This document shows positions 1 through 8,238 of a stretch of 64,000 nt of DNA, piece by piece (within the stretch, counting starts at the first letter, position 1; every line of letters begins with the position of its first letter). Below the pieces are notes generated by a model that saw nothing but the letters and a program-made list of their open reading frames with translations, was not told the origin of the DNA and ran no database searches. The stretch is from contig CAYHWW010000001.1 of NCBI GenBank assembly GCA_964360145.1, positions 14,737-78,736 on the forward strand, read 5' to 3'. A program made the position numbers and the translations under genes. Origin of the DNA: CAYHWW01 sp964360145. Its GTDB lineage: Bacteria; Bdellovibrionota; UBA1018; CAYHWW01.

Positions 1-249
1 GTGTTCAAGGATCTGCTGCTCGCGCCCCTCTTCCCCGGGGTTCAGCCGATCAATGCGATCATTCTTGGCATGAAACCCACGCTGGTATTGGCGCACCGCC
101 GCCGTTCCGCCGACCACGAGGCGGCGGATCTGGGGAAAGACCTCGTCCCAGCAATGCTCAAGCTCGCAGCCCGCGTTGTCGGCATGGGCCGGTTGGAAAC
201 CACCACTGAGCATCGCGCAAAATAGCAAAAAGCGCCCGAGAAAGGCCAT
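1..249 (-). CDS. Secreted protein, N-terminal fragment
   Basis: The reading frame is open from an ATG at base 249 to the window edge, so only the first 83 residues are visible. Residues 1-23 form a clear Sec signal peptide: short basic start (MAFLGRF), hydrophobic core, and an A-H-A cleavage site followed by DNAGC. The mature part has two cysteines and many charged residues. It lies 52 bases downstream of pcrA on the same strand and may be co-transcribed with it. I do not recognise the family. Export is well supported; function is unknown because the rest lies outside the window. Confidence 0.6.
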   Translation of the reverse strand, partial: MAFLGRFLLFCAMLSGGFQPAHADNAGCELEHCWDEVFPQIRRLVVGGTAAVRQYQRGFHAKNDRIDRLNPGEEGREQQILEH

Positions 250-301
250 GGGCCATGATCTCATTTCCACTACGTTCTTGGCAGTGGATCGATTTTTCCT
301 A

Positions 302-2614
302 TTAGTCCAAAAACTCCAGCTGGGCGAAGCGCAGGATGAATTTCTTCACCCCCACATGCTTGAAGTCCACGGTGACTTTGACGTCCATGCCGGAGCCTTC
401 CGAGGCCTTGATGACGCCGGGGCCGTAGTTGGGGTGTTTGACCGCCTTGCCCGCCAGCGCGCCGCCGCTGCCCGCCACCACGGGGGCGTCGTCCCGCACG
501 TAGCGAGGGGCGTCGTCCTCGCTGGAGCCCCAGTCGTCGGCATTGAACCGCCGGGCCCCGGGGGCGAGGTCGTGGTAATCCATGTACTTGGCGGGGATCT
601 CGTTGAAGAAGCGCGAGGGGTCCTGGAACAGGATGTTGCCGTAAACGCGCCGACTCACGGCGTGGGACATGTATAAAAGTTGTTTAGCGCGGGTCATGCC
701 CACGTAACAGAGGCGGCGCTCCTCTTCGATATCGTCGGGGTCGGGCTCCTCGTCGTGGCGGATGGACGGGAACAAGCCCTCTTCGCAGCCCACCATGAAG
801 ACGAGGGGGAATTCGAGGCCCTTGCTCGTGTGCAAGGTCATGAGGGAGACCAGCCCCGCCGCCGCGTCCTGCTCCTCGTCCGTGGTGCTGGCCAGGGTTA
901 CGCTCTCTAAGAACGCGGTGAGCAGCTCACCGGCCCTGGGGTGCTCCCTGCCCTCCATGAATTGGCGCTGGGACGCCTCGAACTCGGCGATGATGGAGTC
1001 GAACTCCTGCAGGTTGTCCACCCGGGCCCGGGCCTCTTCGGTATTCTCGAGCTTGAGCTCCTGCACATAACCCGTGCGGTCCAAAACCTCGTGATAGAAC
1101 TCGGTGAGGCTCATGGTGGGGGCAAGGCCCCTCAGCGCCACGATCATCCTGCGAAAATCGCCCACTTTTTTCGCCGCGGCCCCCGTCAGCGTTCCGTTGC
1201 TGATGGCGAGCTCAATGGCGTCAAAGAACGTCAGCCCCTGCTGGAACTGGATGGCTTCCACCTTTTCAACGGTGGTCTTGCCGATGCCCCGCCCCGGGAC
1301 ATTGATGATGCGCTTCAGGCTCACGGAGTCCGTGGGATTTAAGAGGGCCCGCAGGTAGGCGAGCACGTCTTTGATTTCTTTGCGGTCATAGAACTTCAGC
1401 GCGCCGATGATGTTGTAGGGCACCTTCTCCCGCCGGAGCACGTCTTCGAAAATCCGGGACTGGGCGTTGGTGCGGTAGAACACGGCCACGTCCCGGAAGC
1501 TGAAGCCGTCTTCGCCGCAATGCTCTTTCAGGCGGCGCACCACAAAGGAGGCCTCGCTGTGATCATCAGGGGTTTGGATGCGCTGGATGTTGGCGCCGGG
1601 CTCGTTGTCGGTCCAGAGGCGCTTCACCTTGCGGGTGGTGTTGTGGGCGATGAGGTCGGAGCTGGCGTTGATGATGGTCTGGGTGGAGCGGTAGTTTTGC
1701 TCGAGCTTGATCACGCGGGCCTGAGTGTAATCTTGCTCGAAATCCAGGATATTTTTGATGTCGGCGCCGCGCCACCGGTAGATGGATTGGTCTTCATCGC
1801 CCACCACGCAGAGATTTTTATGGAGGGCGGCGAGCTGGTTCACCACGAGATACTGGGCCCGGTTGGTATCCTGATACTCGTCGACGTGGATGTAGCGGAA
1901 GAGCTGCTGGTAGCGCGCCAACACGTCGGGATTGTCCCGGAAAAGCTTGTAGACCGCGGTGATGATCTCGCCGAAGTCGATGGAGTTGGCCTTGTACATT
2001 TCTTGTTGATACATGGCGTAGAGTTTCGCGAGGTTCTTCGTGAATACGTCGAACTCGGAGGCATCGATGTCCGCGGGCTCTTTGGCGGCGCACTTGGCCT
2101 CGTTGATGGCGTACTGGAAATTCTTCGGCGAGAACATCTTGTCGCTGAGGTTCAGTTTATTGAAGCACTCTTTGACCAGGGACAGCTGATCGGAGTCGTC
2201 CATGACGTTGAACTGGGCGGTGAAGGGGAGCCTCGCGAGCTCGCGGCGCAGGATGCGGATGCACACCGAATGGAACGTGCCGATCATGGGCTGGGCGCTG
2301 CTGTGGCGCCCGGCGAAACCCTCGGCCCAGAAGGGCACGGGCTTCCAGCTCTCAGGGGTGTGACCCAGGGCGTGGGCGACGCGCTCCCGCATCTCGCCGG
2401 CGGCCTTGTTGGTGAAAGTCACCGCCAGGATATTCTCGGGGGGCACGCCACAACCCTCGATGAGGTGGACGATGCGGGTGGTGAGCATTTTCGTTTTGCC
2501 GGAGCCAGCGCCTGCGATGACCAGCACGGGGCCCTCGGTGGCAAGCACCCCCTCTTTTTGGGGGCCGTTCAAACCCTGGAGATATCTGAGATGTTGTTCG
2601 GTCATGATGTCCAT
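302..2614 (-). CDS. pcrA: UvrD/PcrA-type ATP-dependent DNA helicase
   Basis: Superfamily 1 3'-5' DNA helicase of about 770 residues, acting in nucleotide excision repair and removal of recombinase filaments. All helicase motifs are visible in order: Walker A AGAGSGKT (residues 34-41), DEYQDT (motif II), GDEDQSIYRWRGAD (motif III), TLHTSKGLEF (motif V) and VGMTRAK (motif VI). The C-terminus holds the Tudor-like tail typical of PcrA/UvrD (HPNYGPGVI near residue 725). Near residues 90-110 there is a small insertion before the conserved GTFHS segment. An alternative start is the ATG three codons inside (MTEQHL). No good ribosome binding site separates the two. PcrA, UvrD and Rep cannot be distinguished with certainty by eye; the C-terminal tail favours PcrA/UvrD. 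Confidence 0.95.
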   Translation of the reverse strand: MDIMTEQHLRYLQGLNGPQKEGVLATEGPVLVIAGAGSGKTKMLTTRIVHLIEGCGVPPENILAVTFTNKAAGEMRERVAHALGHTPESWKPVPFWAEGFAGRHSSAQPMIGTFHSVCIRILRRELARLPFTAQFNVMDDSDQLSLVKECFNKLNLSDKMFSPKNFQYAINEAKCAAKEPADIDASEFDVFTKNLAKLYAMYQQEMYKANSIDFGEIITAVYKLFRDNPDVLARYQQLFRYIHVDEYQDTNRAQYLVVNQLAALHKNLCVVGDEDQSIYRWRGADIKNILDFEQDYTQARVIKLEQNYRSTQTIINASSDLIAHNTTRKVKRLWTDNEPGANIQRIQTPDDHSEASFVVRRLKEHCGEDGFSFRDVAVFYRTNAQSRIFEDVLRREKVPYNIIGALKFYDRKEIKDVLAYLRALLNPTDSVSLKRIINVPGRGIGKTTVEKVEAIQFQQGLTFFDAIELAISNGTLTGAAAKKVGDFRRMIVALRGLAPTMSLTEFYHEVLDRTGYVQELKLENTEEARARVDNLQEFDSIIAEFEASQRQFMEGREHPRAGELLTAFLESVTLASTTDEEQDAAAGLVSLMTLHTSKGLEFPLVFMVGCEEGLFPSIRHDEEPDPDDIEEERRLCYVGMTRAKQLLYMSHAVSRRVYGNILFQDPSRFFNEIPAKYMDYHDLAPGARRFNADDWGSSEDDAPRYVRDDAPVVAGSGGALAGKAVKHPNYGPGVIKASEGSGMDVKVTVDFKHVGVKKFILRFAQLEFLD

Positions 2615-2702
2615 GGAGGGGGCAACCTACGGAGGACTCAGCGGCTTGGCAACTGCTACAACAACGCCGCCGCGGCGCAAAAAACTTTCCACGAAGTCTC
2701 GG

Positions 2703-2757
2703 AAATGTGACTTCCGCGGGGATGTGAGGGGGTCGGCATGGGTCGGAAGTCACATTT
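2703..2757. repeat. 14-bp perfect inverted repeat upstream of pcrA
   Basis: The arms AAATGTGACTTCCG (2703-2716) and CGGAAGTCACATTT (2744-2757) are perfectly complementary with a 27-base spacer. The repeat lies between the 3' end of the upstream secreted-protein gene and the pcrA start, about 90 bases before pcrA. There is no T-run after either arm, so it is not a typical intrinsic terminator. It could be a regulator site, a processing hairpin or a dispersed repeat. Its core ACTTCCG/CGGAAGT is the same as the hairpin core found beside glmU at 20271-20398. Confidence 0.6.
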
Positions 2758-2786
2758 TAGAGACTTCGCGGACAGGTCCCGCGAAA

Positions 2787-3161
2787 CTAATCCGCCGCGC
2801 TATCAACGCTGGGCGCGGCATCGCTGCCGCCGCTGGGCCTGGCACGGGCCGTGCCGCCGCCGCAAGCCTGTAAGTTCCGTAACCTCGTGGTGAAGGTGCG
2901 CAGATTCCGGCGTAAACCACGCAAATCATTTTGTAACTCACGCAACCGACTCGCACTTTCGCGTTTCACGATTGGAACACGGGCCTCTTGGTGGCTGATC
3001 TGGCGTTCCAACATCGTGATGCTGTCTCGCGCAAAAGCCCGGGCCGCATCGAGCGCCGCAGGGGTCTTGTTCCTGTCCGCCACTGGACAGCGGCCCCTCG
3101 ACTGAGCGAAGGCCACTGGCGGCACGAGCAATAGAGCAAAGCACAGAATGAGTTGCAGCAT
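2787..3161 (-). CDS. Small secreted coiled-coil protein
   Basis: A 124-residue exported protein. Residues 1-19 are a Sec signal peptide (MLQLILCFALLLVPPVAFAQ) with cleavage after A-F-A. Residues about 35-95 are rich in Arg, Glu and Leu with heptad-like spacing (ALDAARAFARDS, RELQNDLRGLRRNL), suggesting a helical coiled coil. There are two cysteines in the mature part, one near each end, and a low-complexity Ala/Ser/Gly tail. It is divergent from the receiver-like gene at 3282 across a 120-base intergenic region. I do not recognise the family. Confidence 0.7.
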   Translation of the reverse strand: MLQLILCFALLLVPPVAFAQSRGRCPVADRNKTPAALDAARAFARDSITMLERQISHQEARVPIVKRESASRLRELQNDLRGLRRNLRTFTTRLRNLQACGGGTARARPSGGSDAAPSVDSAAD

Positions 3162-3281
3162 GATGACCCCCTATGAATAGTCTACCCATCCCGCCCGCGC
3201 TATCAACTCGTCCTGTTTGTTCACGCCCGGCAAAAGTTACCGCCGCTGGCCCGAGAACTCTCGCCGCAGTAACCTATACCT

Positions 3282-4682
3282 GTGGCCCAAGACGACAAGG
3301 GCGGCCCGCCGCCGCCCGCCCCCATCCCGTTGCTCATCTTCCACCCACTGACACCCAGCGTGGAGCAAGCCCTGCCCTTTGTTTTCACCGGCGATGTGCC
3401 CTACCAGCTCAGCGTCCATCAACTAAATAGAGATAGTTTGGACATAGTGGAGGACCATGCGCCGTCCATCGCCCTCTTTTCAGTGCTTGATGAGGATACC
3501 CGCGAGCAGCTCCGCGACATGATGCGCACCCGCGTGGAGGAACGCCAAAAAGACGGCAAGTCCAAGTATGACCCCTTGGTGCGCATCGTGCTGGTGTCCG
3601 AAGAGCGCAAAGGCATGGTGCTGGACCGCTGGCAGGAGCTGGGGGCCCATGAGGTCATGCTGGCCCCCATCCTCTCGCGCCCGCTCTTGAGCAAGCTGGA
3701 ACGCCACTACCGCAAGCTCCTCGACGTGGAGAAGCGCGAGCAAGAAGACGCCGAGCGGGAGGGCCGAGCCGAAGCCCGCGCCCGTGACCGCGCCCAACGG
3801 CTCAAAAAAGCCAAAGAGAAAGCCGCGGAAAAACCCAGATTCGTGATTCATGGCAAAGCCCTCGGGCCCAACACCTTCCTTTTCCCTGCGGGGGACGACG
3901 ATGAGGCGACCTCCGATGAGACCGTCACCCCCCACCGGGTCGTGATCTCCATCGAGGTGGATGCGGCGGTGATGCCCCCCGGCGAGGGCATATGGGTGAA
4001 AAACTCCCATTACCCCGAGGATGGGGACGGCGAAGCCGCCTCGGATTGGGTTGTGGGCAACGTGGGCGTCCTCGCGGAGGGCGGCGTGAACAAAGACTTC
4101 GACAAAAAAACAGTGAGGTACCGCTTTTTCGGCCAGAAGCCCGTCTATGACAAGGGCAAGAAGGCCTGGATCTTCATGGGCAAGGCGCCCAAGCTCTACG
4201 GCCCGTTCCGCACGCCGAGCGACGAAGAGGAGGCGGCGACCCGGGCCCGCAACCCCAAACACAAGCCGCCCGAGCTGGAAAAGCCCGAGAACATGGCCTT
4301 CTGCGCATCCAAGGGCAACGGCGTGTTTTTTTTCAAAAACCAGGTGGAGCCCAAGAAAGCCGAGGTTTTATTTTACACGCAAGAGCAGTGGGAAAAGAGT
4401 CCCATGAGCTTCTTCGAAAAAGATGAAGCCAAGGGATTCTGGCAAGACCACCGCGCACCCGAGGATGAAAAAGCGGGGACCAAGGATTATCGCGAAGCCG
4501 GGAAAGACGAGCATCGCGCTCAGCAGCGCCACGGGGCCTCCCGCCCCGATGAGGCCGCGACTAAAAAATCCATTGCCCCCAGGGCCGATGCCCCACCGAG
4601 CACAGCCCCCTCCGACAGCGAAGACGACCTCGACTCCGCGCTGCTCCACGCCCTCAAAGAGGCGCGCCGCGGCAGCAAGTAA
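3282..4682 (+). CDS. Degenerate receiver-domain protein with charged C-terminus
   Basis: A 466-residue cytoplasmic protein starting at GTG; no earlier start is available and no clear ribosome binding site is visible. Residues about 15-130 resemble a response-regulator receiver fold: alternating hydrophobic strands (PLLIFHPL, IALFSVL, VRIVLVS) and a final helix after GAHEVMLAP, which resembles the GAxDxLxKP end of receivers. The usual phospho-acceptor Asp is not obvious. Residues 145-185 are a highly charged helix. The middle (about 190-340) is a beta-rich region of unknown type, and the tail is charged low complexity. It may be a pseudo-receiver scaffold; function unknown. Confidence 0.6.
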   Translation: MAQDDKGGPPPPAPIPLLIFHPLTPSVEQALPFVFTGDVPYQLSVHQLNRDSLDIVEDHAPSIALFSVLDEDTREQLRDMMRTRVEERQKDGKSKYDPLVRIVLVSEERKGMVLDRWQELGAHEVMLAPILSRPLLSKLERHYRKLLDVEKREQEDAEREGRAEARARDRAQRLKKAKEKAAEKPRFVIHGKALGPNTFLFPAGDDDEATSDETVTPHRVVISIEVDAAVMPPGEGIWVKNSHYPEDGDGEAASDWVVGNVGVLAEGGVNKDFDKKTVRYRFFGQKPVYDKGKKAWIFMGKAPKLYGPFRTPSDEEEAATRARNPKHKPPELEKPENMAFCASKGNGVFFFKNQVEPKKAEVLFYTQEQWEKSPMSFFEKDEAKGFWQDHRAPEDEKAGTKDYREAGKDEHRAQQRHGASRPDEAATKKSIAPRADAPPSTAPSDSEDDLDSALLHALKEARRGSK

Positions 4683-4756
4683 CCCCAATCTGGCAGCGGT
4701 GGCATCCTTGCCCTCGACATGATACGCGGGCGACACCACCCCCAAGGAGGTCCCCC

Positions 4757-5248
4757 ATGCGGAAAATCATGTTCCTGCTGCTGTGCCTGATGATTTCTCT
4801 CATCACACCCCGCGCCCACGCAGACAGCACCGTGGTGAGCGACTCTACCCGCTACACCTTGCATCTGAGACACGATCCCCAGGTGATTCTCCCACTGCGA
4901 GAAACGGTATTCTGGGCGGACCTCGTGCAAACCGCTGACGGGGCACCGGTCACGGAATTCACCCCCGTGTCTCAACGACGCAACCCCGCCACGGGGCAGA
5001 ACGAGTGGGTGGATACTGACGGCAACGCTGTAACCACGGGAAAAACCGTGAGCACCCACCTCTGGATGCAAATGGGGGATCATGGTCATGGCGCCAGCGC
5101 CACCGAGACCCGGGCAGAACCTCGGGGCTCCCATCACCTCATTGTACGGAAAGCATTCTTCAGCATGCCCGGCCGCTGGCAGCTCATCTTTACCTTCAAA
5201 AATGGCGCTGATGTTCTAGATCGTGCGGTGGTCCCATGCATGCTGTAA
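4757..5248 (+). CDS. Exported FixH/YtkA-like protein
   Basis: A 163-residue periplasmic protein with a clear Sec signal peptide (residues 1-22, ending A-H-A-D). The mature part is beta-rich. The histidine-containing segment WMQMGDHGHGA is followed by SMPGRWQLIFTF, the pattern of FixH/YtkA-type Ig-like domains in which Met and His residues often relate to copper handling. An AGGAGG ribosome binding site lies about 8 bases before the ATG. It begins a four-gene overlapping run: the next gene starts inside its 3' end. Assignment to the FixH/YtkA fold is by motif resemblance only. Confidence 0.65.
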   Translation: MRKIMFLLLCLMISLITPRAHADSTVVSDSTRYTLHLRHDPQVILPLRETVFWADLVQTADGAPVTEFTPVSQRRNPATGQNEWVDTDGNAVTTGKTVSTHLWMQMGDHGHGASATETRAEPRGSHHLIVRKAFFSMPGRWQLIFTFKNGADVLDRAVVPCML

Positions 5249-5781
5249 TCCCGCCGCTACTCACCCTGCTCTTCTCGCTAAACTCTCTTGCACTCGTGCC
5301 GCCCCAAGGCGGCAAAGACGTGGTGACCGGAAAAGAAATCAAAGTCACCGCTCCGACCAAAGCTCGGGTCGTGGTGTTTCTTTCAGCACATTGCCCCTGC
5401 TCCGCGGCCCATGAGTCGGTGTTGGCAACCCTGCATCAGCGCTTTACCCCCCAGGGCGTGGAATTCCTCGCCATCAACTCCAATGCCAACGAAACCGAGA
5501 CGGAGAGCAAGGCCCATTTCACCAAGGCCCGTCTGCCCTTCCCCGTCATTCATGACCCCAAGGCCAGTTGGGCTGACCAATTTGGCGCGCTGAAGACGCC
5601 ACATGCCTTCGTATTGGATGGCAACAACGATGTGGTGTTCTCCGGTGGCGTGGACGACAGCCGAGAGGCAAAACCTGACAGCAAACAATACCTTGCCCTA
5701 GCATTGGAAGCAGTGCTCGCGGGACGCAAGCCGGATCCCTCCTCGGTGAGAGCCATCGGCTGCGTGATCACAAGACCATGA
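5236..5781 (+). CDS. Exported redoxin-family (AhpC/TSA-like) protein
   Basis: A 181-residue thioredoxin-fold protein with an N-terminal signal peptide (MHAVIPPLLTLLFSLNSLAL). The fold is shown by VVVFLSAHCPCSAAHESV, the place of the catalytic CxxC of redoxins; here the cysteines are spaced C-P-C. It continues with FLAINSN and with TPHAFVLDGNNDVVFSGGVDD, the cis-Pro strand and final strands of this family. In the family such proteins act as thiol-disulfide or peroxide reductases. The CPC spacing is unusual and may favour metal binding or a different redox potential. It overlaps both neighbours (13 and 4 bases), implying translational coupling. Confidence 0.8.
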   Translation: MHAVIPPLLTLLFSLNSLALVPPQGGKDVVTGKEIKVTAPTKARVVVFLSAHCPCSAAHESVLATLHQRFTPQGVEFLAINSNANETETESKAHFTKARLPFPVIHDPKASWADQFGALKTPHAFVLDGNNDVVFSGGVDDSREAKPDSKQYLALALEAVLAGRKPDPSSVRAIGCVITRP

Positions 5782-6200
5782 AATTGACCGTGAATTTTCT
5801 ATGCCTCCTTCTCGCAGGCTGTGGCCGCTCCCCCCTCCTTCACCATGAGGAAGAAAAAAAACCGGGTGAAGCCCCTCGCATTGAACAAGCGGACGCCTCT
5901 GGTTGTCGGCTGAGCTGGCCCCGAGGGGATAACAGGCTCTGCGCCACCCCCCAATGGCTACTGCCCCCCATTGTGGGGGAAAATCGCATCCGCCTGAACT
6001 TCAATGAGAGCATTGCCAACGCCACCATCGATGCCTCGGCGGACATGCCAGACATGGGCCATGGCACTTCGCCGATCTCCCAAGTTATCGTGGATGATCA
6101 CACCATCGACTTAAACGAAGTGTGGCTCATCATGAATGGCCGTTGGGTGATCCGAGTGAGGGTGAATGGCGCGGAGTCGAGCTGGAGCATAGAGCTATGA
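5778..6200 (+). CDS. Lipoprotein with FixH-like domain
   Basis: A 140-residue protein with a lipoprotein signal: hydrophobic core ending in the lipobox LAGC at residues 13-16. The residue after the lipidated Cys is Gly. The mature domain contains a Met/His-rich turn (SADMPDMGHGTSP) and the strand pair NEVWLIMNGRWVIRVRV. This is the same general pattern as the exported protein two genes upstream (bulky aromatic residue near MGD/GH, then GRW). The two may be paralogous Ig-like domains. Start and stop overlap neighbours by 4 bases (ATGA). Function is not established; the Met/His content fits metal, possibly copper, binding. Confidence 0.6.
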   Translation: MKLTVNFLCLLLAGCGRSPLLHHEEEKKPGEAPRIEQADASGCRLSWPRGDNRLCATPQWLLPPIVGENRIRLNFNESIANATIDASADMPDMGHGTSPISQVIVDDHTIDLNEVWLIMNGRWVIRVRVNGAESSWSIEL

Positions 6201-7117
6201 GCGGCATCTTCTCTTTGCTCTTCCTTTTTTTAACGATGCCTTTGCTGAGCACCAGCGCCCAGGCCGCACCGTGTTGCAGCGGCGCGGTGGTGATGCCCAC
6301 GCTCATCACCACGGACAGCAAGGCCCAGCTCGCGGGTCGCCTCATGGGCACCCAAGCAGTGGGGCGATCGCGCATGGACGGTACGAGCGTGTTCCATCGA
6401 GATGGCAATACTGACAACACCGTGCTTTGGGAACTGGCCGGGGCCTACGCGCTCTCACCCCGGTGGCAGATCCACGGCGCGGTGCCTGTAAGCTTGAGGG
6501 CCCGGGGCATAGATTCCCTGAAGGAGAACCACACGGGCCTCGGTGACGTGAGTGCGGGGGGGGCCTTTGAAGCCCTGGAAGAGCTGCTCTTCAACCCTTA
6601 CAAACCCCGGGTGTGGGTTTTCATGGATGTCACCATGCCCACGGGCCGCTCTGCATACGATGACATCACTCCGCTGGCGGCAAGCGTGCATGGTCGCGGC
6701 AGCTGGGCCGCCACCATGGGGGCCTTCGCCGGGAAAACATGGGGCGGCTGGGACGCTGCCCTCTCGGCCCAACACGGGCGTTCCCTGCCATCACGGCACG
6801 ACGTCAACGGCCGCTCCGTGCTGGTTCGGCCCGGTGCAGTCACAGCCCTCACCGCCGCCGGGGGGCACAGCTTCGGCGAGCTTCGCCTGGGCCTCTCCGT
6901 GGGACCCACCTGGGAACAACGCACCATGAGCGACTACTCTTCGAGTCGCGATACAACCGATCGGCTCTGGTGGACCGTCGGCGCTCAAGCTTCTCTCATG
7001 GCCGACGACCACTGGAGCTTCACCGCAAGCTACAATGACCAAACCCTCCTCGGCCCGACCTATAATGCGGTGCTGGGCAGAAGCATGGGTCTTGCCGCAA
7101 TCAGACGCTTCGACTAG
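6197..7117 (+). CDS. Outer-membrane beta-barrel protein
   Basis: A 306-residue exported protein. The ATG overlapping the TGA of the upstream lipoprotein gene is preferred because it begins exactly with a signal peptide (MSGIFSLLFLFLTMPLLSTS, cleavage after A-Q-A); a longer in-frame start would bury it. The mature protein starts with APCCSG and then has alternating amphipathic strands rich in Gly, Trp and Tyr (LWELAGAYALSPRWQIHGAV, WTVGAQASLMADDHWSF), ending with a C-terminal aromatic (RRFD). This pattern is typical of 10-12-stranded transport or anchor barrels. As last gene of the cluster it probably provides an outer-membrane component for the redoxin/lipoprotein pair. Confidence 0.7.
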   Translation: MSGIFSLLFLFLTMPLLSTSAQAAPCCSGAVVMPTLITTDSKAQLAGRLMGTQAVGRSRMDGTSVFHRDGNTDNTVLWELAGAYALSPRWQIHGAVPVSLRARGIDSLKENHTGLGDVSAGGAFEALEELLFNPYKPRVWVFMDVTMPTGRSAYDDITPLAASVHGRGSWAATMGAFAGKTWGGWDAALSAQHGRSLPSRHDVNGRSVLVRPGAVTALTAAGGHSFGELRLGLSVGPTWEQRTMSDYSSSRDTTDRLWWTVGAQASLMADDHWSFTASYNDQTLLGPTYNAVLGRSMGLAAIRRFD

Positions 7118-7144
7118 CGCACGACGGATACCAGAGCATTCGAT

Positions 7145-7675
7145 TTATTTCTTTTCAGGCGGCAACAGCACGGTATCGACGACGTGTACCCACCCGTTTG
7201 AGGCCGACACGGTCCCGAGCACTTTCGCATCATTGATGCGAATCTCTTTGCCCTTCAGCGCGACCTTCACGTTTTCCATGTTGGCCTGGTTCAGCGTCTC
7301 TCCATTGGTAAGGGCATTGGGGCCCTTGCCGCCCTTGCTTCCAACGTACACATGGTACTCGAGGATGTGCTGGAGCTTGCCCTTGTTCTCGGCTTTCTTC
7401 AGCGTATCCAGCGTGCCCTCTGGGATCTTTTTGAAAGCAGCATCGGTGGGCGCGAATACCGTGAACGGACCCGGGTTAGCGAAAAAATCGACGTAGTCGG
7501 CTGCCTGCAACAGCTCGACCAGAATTTTATGATCAGGAGAACCGGTCGCCACGCCCACGATGTTGGGCTTCTTCGAGACGTCACCCTTGATCGCGCTTTG
7601 CCCCGGTTCACCGGCATGGGCGCCAACGAGAGTTGCGAGGAAAAGTGCTGCTACTGCTGTTACAGACCTAAACAT
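7145..7675 (-). CDS. Exported fasciclin (FAS1) domain protein
   Basis: A 176-residue protein with a Sec signal peptide (residues 1-21, A-H-A cleavage) followed by a single FAS1 domain. Both FAS1 signature boxes are present: FTVFAPTDAAF (H1 box, residues about 88-98) and the C-terminal NGWVHVVDTVLLPP (H2 box, about 160-173). FAS1 domains mediate adhesion or protein contacts at the cell surface or in the periplasm. A strong GGAGG lies 5 bases before the ATG. It sits 20 bases downstream of a cytochrome c gene on the same strand and probably shares its transcript, next to the nos locus. Confidence 0.9.
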   Translation of the reverse strand: MFRSVTAVAALFLATLVGAHAGEPGQSAIKGDVSKKPNIVGVATGSPDHKILVELLQAADYVDFFANPGPFTVFAPTDAAFKKIPEGTLDTLKKAENKGKLQHILEYHVYVGSKGGKGPNALTNGETLNQANMENVKVALKGKEIRINDAKVLGTVSASNGWVHVVDTVLLPPEKK

Positions 7676-7695
7676 AGAGCCTCCGGAGTGAATGA

Positions 7696-8136
7696 TTACT
7701 TTTTCTTCTTACTGGGAGCGGCCGGCTTTCCGTCGATCTCACGGAGATATTCGAGCACGGCACGCGCCTCTTCTTGCGAGATATTCTGAAAGGTCATGGG
7801 CACCATGAACTCACCCAACAGTCCCTTGGCCGTCTCGTCTTCCTCGAGCATCTGCGCGGGATTGAGAATCATATTCATAATCCATTCGGGCTTGCGTCGC
7901 TGGGTGACCCCCCTCAATGCCGGCCCCACATACCTCTCTTCGCTTTTGTGGCAGGCGGAACACTTCGCAGTGAACACCTTTTTTCCCCTGGCAACCAGTG
8001 CAACATCAATTTTTTCCAGTGAAACGTCTTTAACGGGACCAATTCCCTTGCCGCTGTCAGCGAGGGCCAGTGCCCCCAGCATGAATGGGACAATCATTCC
8101 CAATGTGAGCCCATAATGGCCCGTTGCCGATCTCAT
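7696..8136 (-). CDS. Exported monohaem cytochrome c
   Basis: A 146-residue class I cytochrome c. The ATG at 8136 is chosen because AGGAG lies about 8 bases upstream and the protein then begins with a proper signal peptide (MRSATGHYGLTLGMIVPFML); a longer frame from 8193 adds an implausible basic leader. The haem motif is CSACH with VGPALRG shortly after, and a candidate distal Met in EFMVPMTF. The tail is Lys-rich (PSKKKK). It is divergent from nosZ across about 100 bases. Electron donation to N2O reductase is a reasonable inference because clade II nos clusters often carry cytochrome c genes. Confidence 0.9.
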   Translation of the reverse strand: MRSATGHYGLTLGMIVPFMLGALALADSGKGIGPVKDVSLEKIDVALVARGKKVFTAKCSACHKSEERYVGPALRGVTQRRKPEWIMNMILNPAQMLEEDETAKGLLGEFMVPMTFQNISQEEARAVLEYLREIDGKPAAPSKKKK

Positions 8137-8173
8137 CTTCCGTCTCCTTTTCTTAAGTAGAATATGAAGCGAC

Positions 8174-8193
8174 ATGAAATGTAATGCTTTCAT
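8174..8193. promoter_or_regulatory. Interrupted palindrome between cytochrome c gene and nosZ
   Basis: ATGAAA and TTTCAT flank eight bases, giving a 20-base interrupted palindrome in the short divergent region. A partly matching extra arm (ATATGAAGC near 8162-8170 against GCTTTCATAT) extends the symmetry. It is well placed to bind a regulator of both divergent units. It does not match the FNR/NNR consensus (TTGAT-N4-ATCAA). Only the symmetry is seen; the regulator is unknown. Confidence 0.3.
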
Positions 8194-8238
8194 ATCGCGA
8201 CAACCCTAACGTATACCAAAAAAAAGAGAGAGGCACTC

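Noticed and set aside
1..225. Plus-strand open frame at the window start
   Set aside because: The minus strand here encodes a perfect signal peptide and the start of a secreted protein; the plus-strand frame has no domain or start signal.
1520..2710. Long open frame on the plus strand opposite pcrA (about 396 codons)
   Set aside because: It is antisense to a complete helicase gene with all motifs; its composition (Val/Gly/Leu/Asp/His-rich) is that of a mirrored GC-rich coding sequence and no family is recognisable.
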